From Siphonodentalium dalli (Eukaryota; Mollusca; Scaphopoda; Gadilida; Siphonodentaliidae): DNA of 64,000 bases. A program made the translations under genes and the position numbers. Shown here piece by piece: positions 1 through 12,100 of the stretch. The notes beneath the pieces were generated by a model. It saw nothing but the letters and a program-made list of their open reading frames with translations. It searched no databases and was not told the DNA's origin. Every line of letters starts with the position of its first letter. Position 1 is the first letter of the stretch. Location: NCBI GenBank assembly GCA_032622095.1, contig CP136067.1:83106705-83170704 (forward strand), read 5' to 3'.

Positions 1-458
1 ATGTGAATGTATCTTGCCCAGGATATGAATTTTATCGGGTCGCCGAGCCCGTGCGACGCCAGCTTCGCGCATGCGCAGACCAGATCTCGGAAACAGGTAG
101 AGATTATCGACTTGAAATTTGCTATGTGAATGTATCTTGCCCCGAATACGAATTTTATCGGGTCGCCGAGCCCGTACAACGCAAGCTTCGCGCATGCGCA
201 GACCAGATCTCTGAAACGGGTGGAGCTATCGACTTGAAATTTGGTATGTGAATGTATCTTGCCCCGGATACGAATTTTATCGGGTCGCCGAGCTCTTGCG
301 ACGCCAGCTTCGCGCATGCGCAGACCAGATCTCGGAAACGGGTAGAGCTATCGACTTGAAATTTTGTTTTTAGCCCGGACAACGTCGGGCTGGGTAGAGC
401 TATCGACTTGAAATTTTGTTTTTTCAATAGCCCGGACAACGTCGGGCTCATCGGCTAG
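1..458 (+). mobile_element. Helitron-like element, 3' part (cut by window edge)
   Basis: Contains three units of a 122-bp satellite, each carrying the palindrome GCGCATGCGC (67-76, 190-199, 312-321). A first hairpin (372-391) lacks the terminal CTAG. The second, at 429-448, reads AGCCCGGACAACGTCGGGCT and is followed 6 bp later by CTAG at 455-458. A hairpin a few bases before CTRR is the classical Helitron 3' terminus. No Rep/helicase frame is visible, so the element is non-autonomous. The 5' end lies outside the window. Small frames in the satellite exist only because the 122-bp unit is GC-rich and I do not treat them as genes. Confidence 0.6.
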
Positions 459-1036
459 TCTCATATATATTTTGAAGACCTCTGTCTGTTTGTTTGTATG
501 TTTGTCTGTATGTTTGTCTGTATGTTTGTCATTTATACAAATCTACGATTCTCGACCGATCGGGACCAAACTTGGTACGTGTGTGTAGTTTGACCAGGCG
601 GTGGACGTTGTCGTATTGGTGAGCCCGTGTGGCGCCCGATTCGCGCATGCGCAGACGAGATCTCGGAAACGGGTGGAGCTATCGACTTGAAATTTGGTAT
701 GTGAATGTATCTTGCCCCGGATACGAATTTTATCGGGTCGCCGAGCCCGTGCGACGCCAGCTTCGCGCATGCGCAGACGAGATCTCGGAAACGGGTAGAG
801 CTATCGACTTGAAATTTGGTATGTGAATGTATATTGCCCCGGATACGAATTTTATCGGGTCGCCGAGCCCGTGCGACGCCAGCTTCGCGCATGCGCAGAC
901 CAGATCTCGGAAACGGGTAGAGCTATCAACTTGAAATTTTGTTTTTGAATTGCCCTGACAACGTCGGGCTGGGTAGAGCTATCGACTTGAAATTTGTTTT
1001 TTGAATAGCCCGGACAACGTCGGGCTAATCGGCTAG
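459..1036 (+). mobile_element. Non-autonomous Helitron-like element, complete
   Basis: Begins with TC (TCTCATATATATTTTG) directly after the CTAG of the preceding element. It runs through a TGTTTGTCTGTATG-rich stretch and three 122-bp satellite units (GCGCATGCGC at 643-652, 765-774, 887-896). It ends in a hairpin at 1007-1026 and CTAG at 1033-1036. The length is 578 bp. TC at the 5' end, and a hairpin plus CTAG at the 3' end without terminal inverted repeats, match known Helitron structure. No coding capacity is seen. Confidence 0.6.
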
Positions 1037-2282
1037 TCTATTATATATTTTGGAAGATCTGTGTGTGTGAGGGTGTGTGTGTGTGGGGTGTGGGGGTGTG
1101 TGTGTGTGTGAGAGAGAGAGGGTGTGTGTGTGTGTGTGTGTGTGTGTGATCGTGATGAACTCGAAAACGGCCGACCCGATTTCGATGAAACTTGGTATGT
1201 GGGGATACTTTCGGTCGGGAACTGGCATAGGCATATTAATTTGTCCGTTCGACGTGATCTTCAAAACTCATATATCCGGATCCGGCGTGATTGTCACCCG
1301 ATGCAGGGAGGATAACTCTATATTCATACGTCGACGAACGTAAGCAATTTGCAGGCAATTACGAATCGTGTATTTATCCCAAAATTATAACATTTACAAT
1401 ATATATTGTCAATTTGCAGGCTATTAAGAATCGTGTATCTATCCCAAAATATATCATTTACAATTTCTGATCTATAAATTTTGTTACAGCTGATATTCTT
1501 AGGTCTATTGTCGATAGATTTATTTTTTGTATATTCACACCACGCATAGACTCAAGTCGTTTACAGTTACTCCGCGGGTAAAAGTTCGATAAATTATTAT
1601 CATGTTTATGGTCTGGAATCTCATCCAAGAATCCATTTAGCTGAAATGGCTTCCGCGTACGAATCTACCCGTGGCCCACAAGCCGTCAATGCCAACAACA
1701 TCGACATTGTTGAATTTTTGACGGCGAGAAAATAATTAGTTATAATTAGTTAAAATTTACCACGCAATGCTAATTTATCTTTATGTTGAAGCTTGATAAT
1801 TAATGAGCGTGTGTATATGAGGCGCGTTTATATAGTTGAGTGGAAATCAAATCGGTTAAAACTGGCGGATTATTACGGACGAAATTTGATACATAGGGTA
1901 TCTCGGTATCCGCTGGGCCGGTTTCCCGGTATCCGCTGGTCCGATTTCCACCATTTTTGCGGTGTTGGTGTTGGTGTTGGAAAACTGCCAGACGGATTTT
2001 TTACGAAATTTGATACTTAGTGGTAATTTTTTCCAGGGAGTGTTTTGGACGGGTCAAATCGTGACCCCGACCTGACCTTGACCTTCAAAATGATCAATTC
2101 GAAGTCAAATCGGGTAAAACCGGATGGACTTCGACGGGTACTTTTGTCGGGTACTTTTGTCCGGGCATTTTTTTGGACGGGTCAAATCGTGACCTTCAAA
2201 ATGGACAATTCAAGGTCAAATCGCGCAATTAGCCGAAAAGCAGAGGGGAAACAGCCAGGACGAAGTCGGGTCCACCTGCTAG
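1037..2282 (+). mobile_element. Non-autonomous Helitron-like element, 1.25 kb
   Basis: Starts TCTATTATATATTTTGG, followed by a (GT)n/(GA)n run at about 1061-1147 and the phrase GATTTCGATGAAACTTGG, which recurs in the elements at 3649 and 47388. It ends with an imperfect hairpin near 2253-2271 and CTAG at 2279-2282. The inside holds dispersed phrases such as GGGTCAAATCGTGACC but no long frame. The block at 1370-1480 contains two copies of a short AATTTGCAGGC / AATCGTGTAT phrase. Confidence 0.5.
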
Positions 2283-3134
2283 TCTACTATATTTTTTGAG
2301 ACTTCCGTATATATATATATGTGTGTATATATATGTGTGTGTATGTGGGTACTTCATAGAATCGAAAACGGCTGGTCGGATCGAGCTCAAATTTCGTATA
2401 TAAGGGTAAAAACCCACGGGGATCGTCTACGTCGCATTTTGGACAAGCTCTGAGCACTCATTCTCCACTCCCAATCATCAAAATCGCCGAAAACGGGACT
2501 CGGGGGTTAAGGCATCAACGATCTTTATATTGACCGTATTTGGAGTTGTTAACCGACAAACGCTCTTTATTGCCATCGACGTTGCTAAACGGTTACCCAT
2601 GAATACGAAACTACGGACGCAAAACGCGAAATGCATTTATCTTGTTTAAAAAGGCAGAATTAACGTGTTGTGTGATTCTTATGTCTGTCGTTCCTAGGAA
2701 CGTGGGAAATTTTCAATCATACCTCTTTTAGGGACGGGTACTGCGTGTTGTGTGAAAATAAAAAATGCGTGTAGTGTGATTCTTATGTCTGTCGTTCCCA
2801 GGAACAGGGGATTTTTCCATCGGGTCAGTTTTTCCGCCCGATGTACCTTAAATAATACCTCTTTTAGGGACAGGTACTGCGTGTTGTGTGATTCTTATGT
2901 CCTCTTCACGTTAATCGGGTAAAATAAGGTCTAATCGGGTAAATAAATTAACAAATTAATCAAAAAAATTAATTAAAAAATCCAGTAAATTAAAAATGCA
3001 CAATTAACTCATGTTATAAACAAAAAATTAATATTAACTCATTGAAAAAAAACAAATTCAAATTAATTAAATTAAAAAACTTAAAAATTGTCATCTTTCT
3101 GACGAACGCCGCCAGTGGCGGGCTAACATGCTAG
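2283..3134 (+). mobile_element. Non-autonomous Helitron-like element, 0.85 kb
   Basis: Starts TCTACTATATTTTTTGAG with an (AT)n/(GT)n run, and ends with a GC-rich hairpin (CCGCCAGTGGCGG, about 3109-3121) and CTAG at 3131-3134. Inside, the phrase GTGTTGTGTGATTCTTATGTC or a close variant occurs three times between about 2667 and 2900. The last 200 bp are A/T-only repeats. No coding frame is seen. Confidence 0.5.
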
Positions 3135-3648
3135 TCTCATATATATTTTGAAGACCTCTGTTTGTCTGTCTGTATGTTTGTTTGTCTGTATGTATGTCAT
3201 TTATACAAATCTACGATTCTCGACCGATCGGGACGAAACTTGGTACGTGTGTGTAGTTTGACCAGGCGGTCGTCGTTGTCGTATTGGCGAGCCCGGGCGG
3301 CGCCCGATTCGCGCATGCGCAGACGAGATATCGGAAACGGGTGGAGCTATCGACTTGAAATTTGCTATGTGAATGTATCTTGTCCCGGATACGCATTTTA
3401 TCGGGTCGCCGAGCCCGTGCGACGCCAGCTTCGCGCATGCGCAGACGAGATCTCGGAAACGGGGGGAGCTATCGACTTGAAATTTGGTATGTGAATGTAT
3501 CTTGCCCCGGATACGAATTTTATCGGGTCGCCGAGGCCGTGCGACGCCAGCTTCGCGCATGCGCAGACCAGATCTCGGAAACGGGTGGAGCTATCGACTT
3601 GAAATTTGGTTTTTGAATAACCCGGACAACGTCGGGCTCATCGGCAAG
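3135..3648 (+). mobile_element. Non-autonomous Helitron-like element with degenerate 3' tetranucleotide
   Basis: Closely resembles the element at 459-1036: same TCTCATATATATTTTG start and three 122-bp satellite units at about 3300-3610, each with GCGCATGCGC. The 3' hairpin is at 3621-3638. The terminal tetranucleotide is CAAG (3645-3648) rather than CTAG, probably a point mutation. The next element follows with no gap. Confidence 0.55.
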
Positions 3649-4354
3649 TCTATTATATATTTTGGGAAATATGTCTGTCTGTCTGTGTGTGTGTGTGTTC
3701 GCGATGGACTCGAAAACGGCCGAGCCGATTTCGATGAAACTTGGTATGTGGGGATAATTTCGAACGTGGAGTGGCATGGGCCTGTTAATTTGCCCGTGCG
3801 ACGTGACATTGACCTTGAAATCGGTCATTTTAAGGTCAAACTTCCGAGTATCAGCCGATTTCGATGAAACTTGGTATGTGGGGGTAGTTTCCGCCGGGGA
3901 GTGGCATGGGCCTATTAATTTGCCCGTGCGACGTGACCTTGAAATGACCCGAAAAACGCCCAAATATCACGGGATTTCGATGAAAATTAGTGTCTAAGGA
4001 TACTTTCGTATGGGGAGTGTCATAAGCCTATTCATTTGCCCGTGCGACGTGACATTGACCTTGAAATCGGGTCAATTCAAGGTCAAATCGCGAATTTTGA
4101 TGGGATTTCCACGAAATTTGATACATAGGGTTACTTTTGTCCACTGAGTGTTTTGGACGGGTCAAATCGTGACCCCGACCTGACCTTGACCTTCAAAATG
4201 ATTAATTCAAGGTCAAATCGGGTAAAACCGGATGGATTTCGACGGGTACTTTTGTCGGGTACTTTTGTCCGGGCAGTGTTTTGGACGGGTCAAATCGTGA
4301 CCCCACCTGACCTGGACCCTCAAAATGGACAATTCAAGTATATATATATATATA
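3649..4354 (+). mobile_element. Helitron-like element, 3' end missing
   Basis: Begins TCTATTATATATTTTGGG immediately after the preceding element. It has a GTCTGTCT run and three successive copies of the phrase 'CCGATTTCGATGAAACTTGG ... GCCCGTGCGACGTGAC', spaced by roughly 100-150 bp. It stops at about 4338 in the phrase GACAATTCAAG. In the related element at 47388-48234 the same phrase is followed by the hairpin and CTAG. Here an (AT)n run and the next element take over, so the 3' terminus was lost. Confidence 0.45.
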
Positions 4355-7300
4355 TCTTATATCTATATCTATATTTGCGAATGTCTGTCTGTCTGTCTGT
4401 CTGTCTGTGTTCTATAGAAATTCACAGGGGACCATCTAGATGATGCCAAAGGGGTCTACTAGGGGTAGCTTTTTACGAGAAAGATAATGGTCGGGGTTAG
4501 AATTTTCTAAAGTGACGCCGTTGTTGTCAGGGGCAGAAAAGGGGGAGGGGCAGAAAAAAAATTTGTCGCCGATTGCCACCAAACTTATATATAATCATCC
4601 CCATAATATGAGGAATATAATGGCGTGGTTTAAATATGGCAAAAGTCGCGCCGTTCGCGTCAGGGGTGCCCGGAAGGGGGGGGGGCAGATTTTTTTTCTC
4701 TCGCCGATTGCCACGAAACTTACATATAATCATCCCCATGATATGAAAAATCAACGGTGTGGTTTAAATTTGTCAAAAGTGGCGTCGTTTGAGCCAGGGA
4801 TGAACGGAAGGGGAGAGGGGCACCAAAATTGATAAAACTAATTTTAGCGCCGATTTCCACCAAATTTATATATATTCTTCTTCATGATACAAGAAATCTA
4901 ATTGTGCGATTTAACAACGCCAAATTATTGTTTTTGGATGAGAGATTGGGAGGGGGTGGGCACTAATTTTGATAATTTCGATGGCACCAAATTGATAAAA
5001 AAAATTGTTTAGTCGCCGATTATCACCAAACTTATAAACAATCATCTCCATGATATCAGGAGTGTAATCGTGTGGTTTTAGGATGTCACAAGTGGGGCCA
5101 TTCGAGTCAGTGGCGTATAGAGATGAGAGGGACACAAAAAAAAAATATCTATATGTTTAGTGCCGATTTCCACCAGATTGATACATATTCTTCTCCGTGA
5201 TACGAGGAATCTTATCGTGTGGTTTAGATACACCAAATTGGTGCCCTATGGGTGAGATATATGGGGACCTTAATTTTGATACGAATTTGTATACTCGCCA
5301 ATTTTCACCAATTTCATATATATGCATCTCTAATCTCTAATGAGTCTTAGTGTGTGTAGCTTGAGTCCGAAATAGGGACGGGAGCGTCACCAAAACTGAT
5401 ACAAAATATATTTAGTACCAATTACCATCAAATTCAGACACGTTCTTCTCAAATGATACAGGAAATAAAAGCGTGCTGTCTGTCTGTCTTTTTGTCTGTC
5501 TGTGTGCGTTCTATATATAACTTCTCGCGGTACAATCGAATGGCACCAAGGCGTTCTAAGAGGGGTAATTTTTAACAAGGAAGATAATGGTGCGGGTTAA
5601 AATTTTCTAAAATGACGCTGTTGGCGGGATGGGAAATTAAAATAATATGGTGAAATAGTTTTGTCGCTGATTTCCACCAAACGAATACATAATCATCTTC
5701 CCAATATTGTGTTGTTCGAGTCAGCGTTGCATCAACAATTGATTTAATAAACCAAATTCCACCAAATTCATACACTTTTTTCTCTAATGATATACCATGA
5801 ATTAAATCACATTTGGTGTCGTTTGCGTCACGGATGGCGAGCGGATATGCACTATCATTGATAATTCTTGCTATTCGCCGATATCCACATATAAGATATA
5901 TACAGTCACCAGGCCATCTCCATATGTAGCTTGAGTCCGAAATAGGGACGGGAGCGTCACCAAAACTGATACAAAATATATTTAGTACCAATTACCATCA
6001 AATTCAGACACGTTCTTCTCAAATGATACAAGAAATAAAAGCGTGCTGTCTGTCTGTCTTTTTGTCTGTCTGTGTGCGTTCTATATATAACTTCTCGCGG
6101 TACAATCGAATGGCACCAAGGCGTTCTAAGAGGGGTAATTTTTAACAAGGAAGATAATGGTGCGGGTTAAAATTTTCTAAAATGACGCTGTTGGCGGGAT
6201 GGGAAATTAAAAAAATATGGTGAAATAGTTTTGTCGCTGATTTCCACCAAACGAATACATAATCATCTTCCCAATATTGTGTTGTTCGAGTCAGCGTTGC
6301 ATCAACAATTGATTTAATAAACCAAATTCCACCAAATTCATACACTTTTTTCTCTAATGATATACCATGAATTAAATCACATTTGGTGTCGTTTGCGTCA
6401 CGGATGGCGAGCGGATATGCACTATCATTGATAATTCTTGCTATTCGCCGATATCCACATATAAGATATATACAGTCACCAGGCCATCTCCATATCATTT
6501 TAAGTAGTTGGGCGTTCACATTTCACAATCCCGACATATGGTGACCCACATAAGTCACTTGAACAATTATATCTTCTTAACAGTCATATTTATATGGGAA
6601 TGGCAATCAAGGCATTCACACAATGAGCTAGCAAAAAGAGATAACTAGAAGAAGCATTAAACGTATATGTATCATTCTATTGAAGAGATACATATATTCG
6701 TGCAAACTGAGAGACCTCGAACCGTCAGAGGATTGCATATATATAATAACAAAATTTAGTGTGTTCCATTCAATACAGTTTCCACAAAAAGTTACAATTT
6801 GTCAACAGACATGGAAGGCCTACAGTGTGCAGTCAAATATAGTTTCTTCTGATATACAAGAAAATGCAGTTAGTATCACAAGACTTTTCAGGATCCTACC
6901 AATACTGACATCTGACAAGGGTTTTAGAACAGACTCATCGACTGACATAAACAACTCAAAATCTCGCTCTGTGCCTGGCACATATAGCTGATATATGTGT
7001 GAAGCAACATTTCGTTTAAACTAAGAATATTTAGCCAATATATAGCACCATGAACAGATGAGCACCTGGGAATTTCTTTGAAACATCTGTATCTTCGTGG
7101 AGATATGATAGCCAGGTGTCATCGAGATCTTAGTTCAACCCACTAGATTGATTGATACATCTCAATATGTAAAACCCAATTATCATCTTTTATCGAACTA
7201 ATGTGTTTATGATGTTCATGTATCATATTATAACGTCTAATGTATACGCAGTTGTAAATAAATAAATACTTCATTATTGGTGGAACGGATTAATCGCGAT

Positions 7301-7492
7301 TAGATAAACAGAATGACAATTGACAAGGTGAGCCACTACTTATATTCCATGACTGTAATAATCATGTGTTGTGATGCTATTTGAATATACAATTTATGAG
7401 AAAACGTATAACACTTTAAGCAAGAGCATTCTCTATTCCCAACAAATATCCACAGCATACATTAACCTGGGCAACGCCGGGTAACCCTGCTA

Positions 7493-7493
<1 letters not shown>
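4355..7493 (+). mobile_element. Helitron-like element, about 3.1 kb
   Basis: The proposed 5' end is a TC within an (AT)n run (4355), followed by TTATATCTATATC and a GTCTGTCT run. The 3' end is clear: hairpin ACCTGGGCAACGCCGGGT at 7465-7482, then AACCCTG and CTAG at 7490-7493, then an (AT)n target. Internally the phrase 'CGCCGATTGCCACCAAACTTATA' recurs in diverged form every 120-170 bp between 4560 and 5400. A 570-bp segment is duplicated in tandem (separate entry). I see no Rep/helicase or other gene. The exact 5' base is uncertain. Confidence 0.5.
5356..6494 (+). repeat. Recent tandem duplication, 2 x 570 bp
   Basis: The segment at 5356-5925 is repeated at 5926-6494. By eye the copies differ at only a couple of bases (for example GATACAGG versus GATACAAG, and AAAATAATATGG versus AAAAAAATATGG). 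It contains (GTCT)n runs and lies wholly inside a Helitron-like element. The near identity points to a very recent duplication or an assembly artefact. Small frames repeated in both copies are not coding. Confidence 0.85.

Positions 7494-7524
<31 letters not shown>
7494..7524. repeat. (TA)n microsatellite
   Basis: An uninterrupted TA dinucleotide run directly after the CTAG terminus of the Helitron-like element. It is probably the pre-existing A/T-rich target into which the element inserted. Confidence 0.9.
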
Positions 7525-7526
<2 letters not shown>

Positions 7527-8329
7527 ACTGAACACATATGGCTACAAAGGCTTATGAGTAAGACTTACGTTATACAGAAGGGTATTTTCTTATTTGTGCC
7601 GGCATGTCGTGAGAGTGATCACAACTGACAATAGATATGGCATTACATACGCTCCATATTTGACAATAAGTTTACGATGGCATCCAAAACGCCCAACACA
7701 ATAGAAGTTTCTCACACTTTCCCCCACAGACATGACTGAGTTCGTTATCTGGTGACAAGGGAATTGTTAATCATGAGTTCACTGGTAACCATAAACAAAC
7801 CGAAGAACCCTACTATTGCTTCATTTAATTTAACCTAATGAGTAATTGATTGTCTTAATGACTATAATACTTATTTATTGGGGGAATACTTGATAGAAGT
7901 CAATGTGAAAAATATTAAAACAATCATCACTAACATGTGTCTTTTGGGTCAGTTTAGATAACTAATATCAAAATATATAATTTTTCTGAAGAAATTGAAA
8001 TTGTATGCCCAAATTTCCGGCCTCCAATTTCAAGTTGCCTATCTCTGATGTAAACATCTGTTCAGGTGAAATATTTTATGTTAACGAAATTAGTTGTTAT
8101 ACAGAGGATGTTTTGCCAATAAAGAAATGACTTTTGCAGTGTATAATATTGTGTTGCCAAACAGTTTTCAAGGCATGCTACTACTTCCTATTCTATACGT
8201 TGAGTTCTCTCACTCTGCTCATCATATGAGTCGTCAAAATTTACACTATTTCGGTTATTGTAGACATTCTCACATACATCGTTACATGGTTAGTCTGTGG
8301 TGAAACAAGATCACTTGCTAGATTCATAT
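7525..8329. other. Unassigned A/T-rich stretch
   Basis: No convincing coding frame, RNA gene or repeat boundary seen. It lies between a Helitron end and a decayed transposon gene, and may be the 3' flank or terminal part of that transposon (read on the minus strand). Confidence 0.4.
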
Positions 8330-9172
8330 GAATCTTTAGAGCCAAGGCTCAGTAGTCACAGTAGATCGGGAGGAAGTATAATCCGACCTTGTTTGTGGGA
8401 CTCAATCAAAGAGCGACCATGTCAGGACATTGCACACCAGGCTGGGGAGTTAGTATGCTGTGCCAATCACTGGTATAGTTCACACGAAGATGTTTTAATG
8501 TGATTTCTTAAGGAGTCAGTGGCTGCTGGCGGTAGAATATGTGTCCCAGTGTTCGGTTATACAACATAAGAACGTGAATTGACGACATTATGGCTCACTA
8601 TAATATAGCCCATATGCAAACTTGGTAGGATATATAGTGTCATCGTCAACATTAATAGATTGCACAAATTGGTACAAAATTCGCATAAGAGTTTACTGCT
8701 TTTGACTATTAAGTTAAACGGCTTCATTAAAAGGTGTTTGTGAATGTCGTAGCCCGTCAACGCGTGAATTAGAAGCAAGGTTTCACACACATCTTGGACA
8801 ATACTGTCCGATATGTCGTTCACGAAAATGGCACATGCCCTATTTGTTTTCAGTATGAAGAATTATCCCAGATCCTATTCAACGAGAACCATGGCATTCT
8901 AGTATTTCGACATGTACGTCATGGGAATACAAAACAATAACTTGCTTCCGCACGAAGCGTGTTGCATTGTCTGCATGTAACAGCATACATGTATCCGCTT
9001 CCTCGAGGTAACATACTAGGAAGATATCAGGAACTAACTCTAAGCGAACGTCGACATTCACGGACCGTATCACGTAACATTCGACCCAATGGCAATTTGG
9101 CAAACATAATTCAGTGTTTTTGAAACAGCATGTAGATTCTGCACTCGACCATTCACGAAACAATAGAAGCAT
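8330..9172 (-). pseudogene. Decayed transposon-derived ORF (EEADT ... HALTG family)
   Basis: Reading the minus strand from 9172 downwards, three diagnostic blocks appear in order. LEEADTCMLLHAD (about 9005-8967) is followed by a VIVLYSHD segment, then LLLIHALTGYDIHKHL (about 8790-8743), then a LRRVNY...W segment near 8470. From memory these match a widespread invertebrate transposon-borne ORF with 'EEADTR..LHA', 'HALTGCDTTS' and 'H..R..YQ..W' blocks; I do not know its catalytic role. The blocks lie in different frames separated by stops, so the gene is dead. The same family is preserved better at 37488-38640, which supports the reading. Confidence 0.55.
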
Positions 9173-12100
9173 GTCAAGGAGTCTTTGTTATCGCCACCTG
9201 ATAACTATTGGCATTGTCTGGAACTGTGTCAATGAAATAGAATATGTGAAGCCTTGCCTGAATATCAGGAATTTATTCTCGGGTTGCAAGAAAAGGGTAG
9301 CATAATAAGTTATTCTGAAAAAGAAGTGCAATGTATCATACTATGCAACAACAATCTACTAATATCAATGACGACCCACTTACATCCTGCCAATAATTTG
9401 TATGTGCTTTATGTGACAAGCCGACATGTATTCAAGTCGATGAAATACGAAAACAAATTTCTCCTGTTGTAAAACGAGAACAATAACACCAAATGAAGAC
9501 TTCTGAAGCAACACGTTTTTCGTGCAAACTATCAGGCAACTACTTGGTACAATAACTCACCCATTCTGGAATGCCATGTCCTTACAACCCTATGCAACTT
9601 GGCTCCATATATAGCCCTACGTTGTGTGGCATATATAACCATAGCCCGTCCATAATGCACGATATACATGTTTATGGTTATATGATAACAACACTAGGCA
9701 TAGAGATATGAGTTGTCCCTAAAGTATGTCCCTTTACCCATTGCCCGTTTGAGTGTCATGTAAATACTGTTATCCCCTGGACACATAGCGGGAATGGTCA
9801 GCACCAAGATGCACATGCATAAGAACGAATCTATACCCAATAACCTATGATGAAGCAAGATTCATGCGTAATCATGATCGGCCAGTCCACTCTCATTGTC
9901 GCTTTCATGCCCGTCGGGTTCGTAGCATAGATCAATGCCATGCAACTATTATAATCTTCGGATTGTTAACAAATCCAAATGATTTCAGATGACCCAAACA
10001 TTTTTCCTCAAAATCCTATAAAGTACTGAACCTTTTTACATGAAGTGTATCGGATCGCCCCGGGTGGCCCGGTCCACCCCAGCGCTAATATATAATCAAG
10101 CCATATGAGTTCTGGTTGTCTCCCTCAATGTCTGGCTAAAATGACCCCACCATAGAAGTACCGGTAAAGAAAGCATGGTTATCGTGCATGAGATATATGG
10201 GTGCATGGGATTATATGGGATTGGTTGTCCATGACGGCCATCGGTGGTCGCTGCGTGAGGGGCCCGAAAGCCTACACATCGGCAACGCATCGATGACACT
10301 TCATCCCTAGTCAAATGCAGTTATGGATCTACTGCGATGTGAAATTGGCTACAATGATTCATGCAAATTGCTGTTATTTGGCCGCCGACATGTCAGGATG
10401 TACTGGTGTATGAAATGTGAAAATATCTGCATGGAATAACCGAAGTAGTAACAATTTTGACTTAAATGGCTACCCTGAGGACAAGCACAGTTTTTGGACA
10501 TTTTCGTTAATGAATTACTCATCACAATAAATGAGTTGAGACAAGATATTAGAGTTCTTTAGTTTGTTGAGGAGCACCAGTGAATGCATTTCTTAATGAG
10601 CAATTCATTATACCCATACGACGAACCCAGTTAAATTTGTGTCGGTAAGTTTGAAAATCGTCGATGTTGGTGGCCGTTTTGGACGCCATCTTAAAACAAT
10701 TGTCAAATATGAAGTATCCGAAGCTGTATATATCGTAATTTGTGTCTATTGTCACAAAATGCGCCACAAAATAAGAAAATAACTCCCGGTAAACGTGAGT
10801 CTCACTCGTCAGCCTCGCCATATGTGACCAGTTGAAATATATATATATATGGCTTTGCACAAAAATTTAAATAAAAATTGAAAAAATATGAAATAGTCGA
10901 CAAAAAAGTGATCATGTGAGGTTTTATGAATTTACAAATTCTGGACCAGTATCCTCGTGTGATTTTTCCATACCCCTATCAAAATTTAATCACAATGTTG
11001 GAAAATTTTGAGAAATTAGTAAAAAATTACCATTTTTGCCATTTCCCCCCCCAAATTTTCATCTTAGAACACGTTCGGACAATGTTGTTTATAATTCCCC
11101 TTCATCAATCTCTACGTTGTTTCATGTTATGCCCCTAAAGTCTTCTTTGCATGCGGCATTCTAAGTGTAAACTATACAATGCATTTTTCTAAGAAAATTA
11201 TATTTTAAGGGGTGGGGTTAAGTTTATGCCCACAGCGCATTTTCACAGAAATATAATTGGCATTCCATCATCCAAATTGTTTTGCTAGGTCCTCGGTGCA
11301 ATTTTTTAGATGTGTTGCCCGTCAATAGCCCATGTTGTCACAAGTTATAGCCAATTATATGTGACACTATTTTTCAAGATCCAAGCAATTTTTCGCAATT
11401 TCAAAATATTTTTCGCATTTTTTTCGAACTAGCTTATACATTGGTCCAGTGTTGTATCACATGTTGTTTTATGGTGATCTATACTTAATATAAACGATGT
11501 CTTGTTCACTTTATACCCGCAGTCATTTTTCTATAGCTGACACTTGTACTCGAAGAAATTTTTATTTTATTTTAGGGATAGGAGTTGCCTTCCCTGAAAA
11601 ATATATTTTGGGACACATTCTGAAGCGGGCAACAAGCAAAATCGGATGCGTCGTATAATGACCTTTAATTTGATATATAAAAACCTTTGTTGGAGGTGGG
11701 TGCAGCCAACTTCTAAACTAGAGGCGTTATGAGAATTGGCCCATGGACTAATATGTATGCACAATTTCGACAAAAGGTATTGTTGCATTTTATTTGTGTC
11801 GAGTATTGCGATAGATAGTATTTTTGTTATACTCAACAGAGTATATAGTCAGTTCTCACATGTTTCGACGGAGTAAATAATGGTTGATTTACTTTCAAGT
11901 GTTATACTGTGACCTGTAGCCAGTATATATCATGGCGGCATGTCAGTTAGATGTGCGACTGTGGTATCAAATTAATCTCAGTCGACCATCAATAGATATT
12001 TGGTATGAAACAGATGCTTTTGTGATGTACGTTGATCATTTTAACGTTTAAATGGAGAGTTAGAAATAATATTGTTTTCATTAAATTTCAAGCTTCAAAT

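Noticed and set aside
1-900. 122-bp direct repeats as a possible CRISPR array
   Set aside because: Units are contiguous without unique spacers, the context is animal DNA and the repeats lie inside Helitron-like ends.
1053-1150. (GT)n/(GA)n runs as independent microsatellites of interest
   Set aside because: They form the normal 5' leader of the Helitron-like elements, seen again at 3670 and 47412.
10549-10860. A 103-codon minus-strand frame
   Set aside because: No recognisable motif, and composition like the surrounding A/T-rich DNA.
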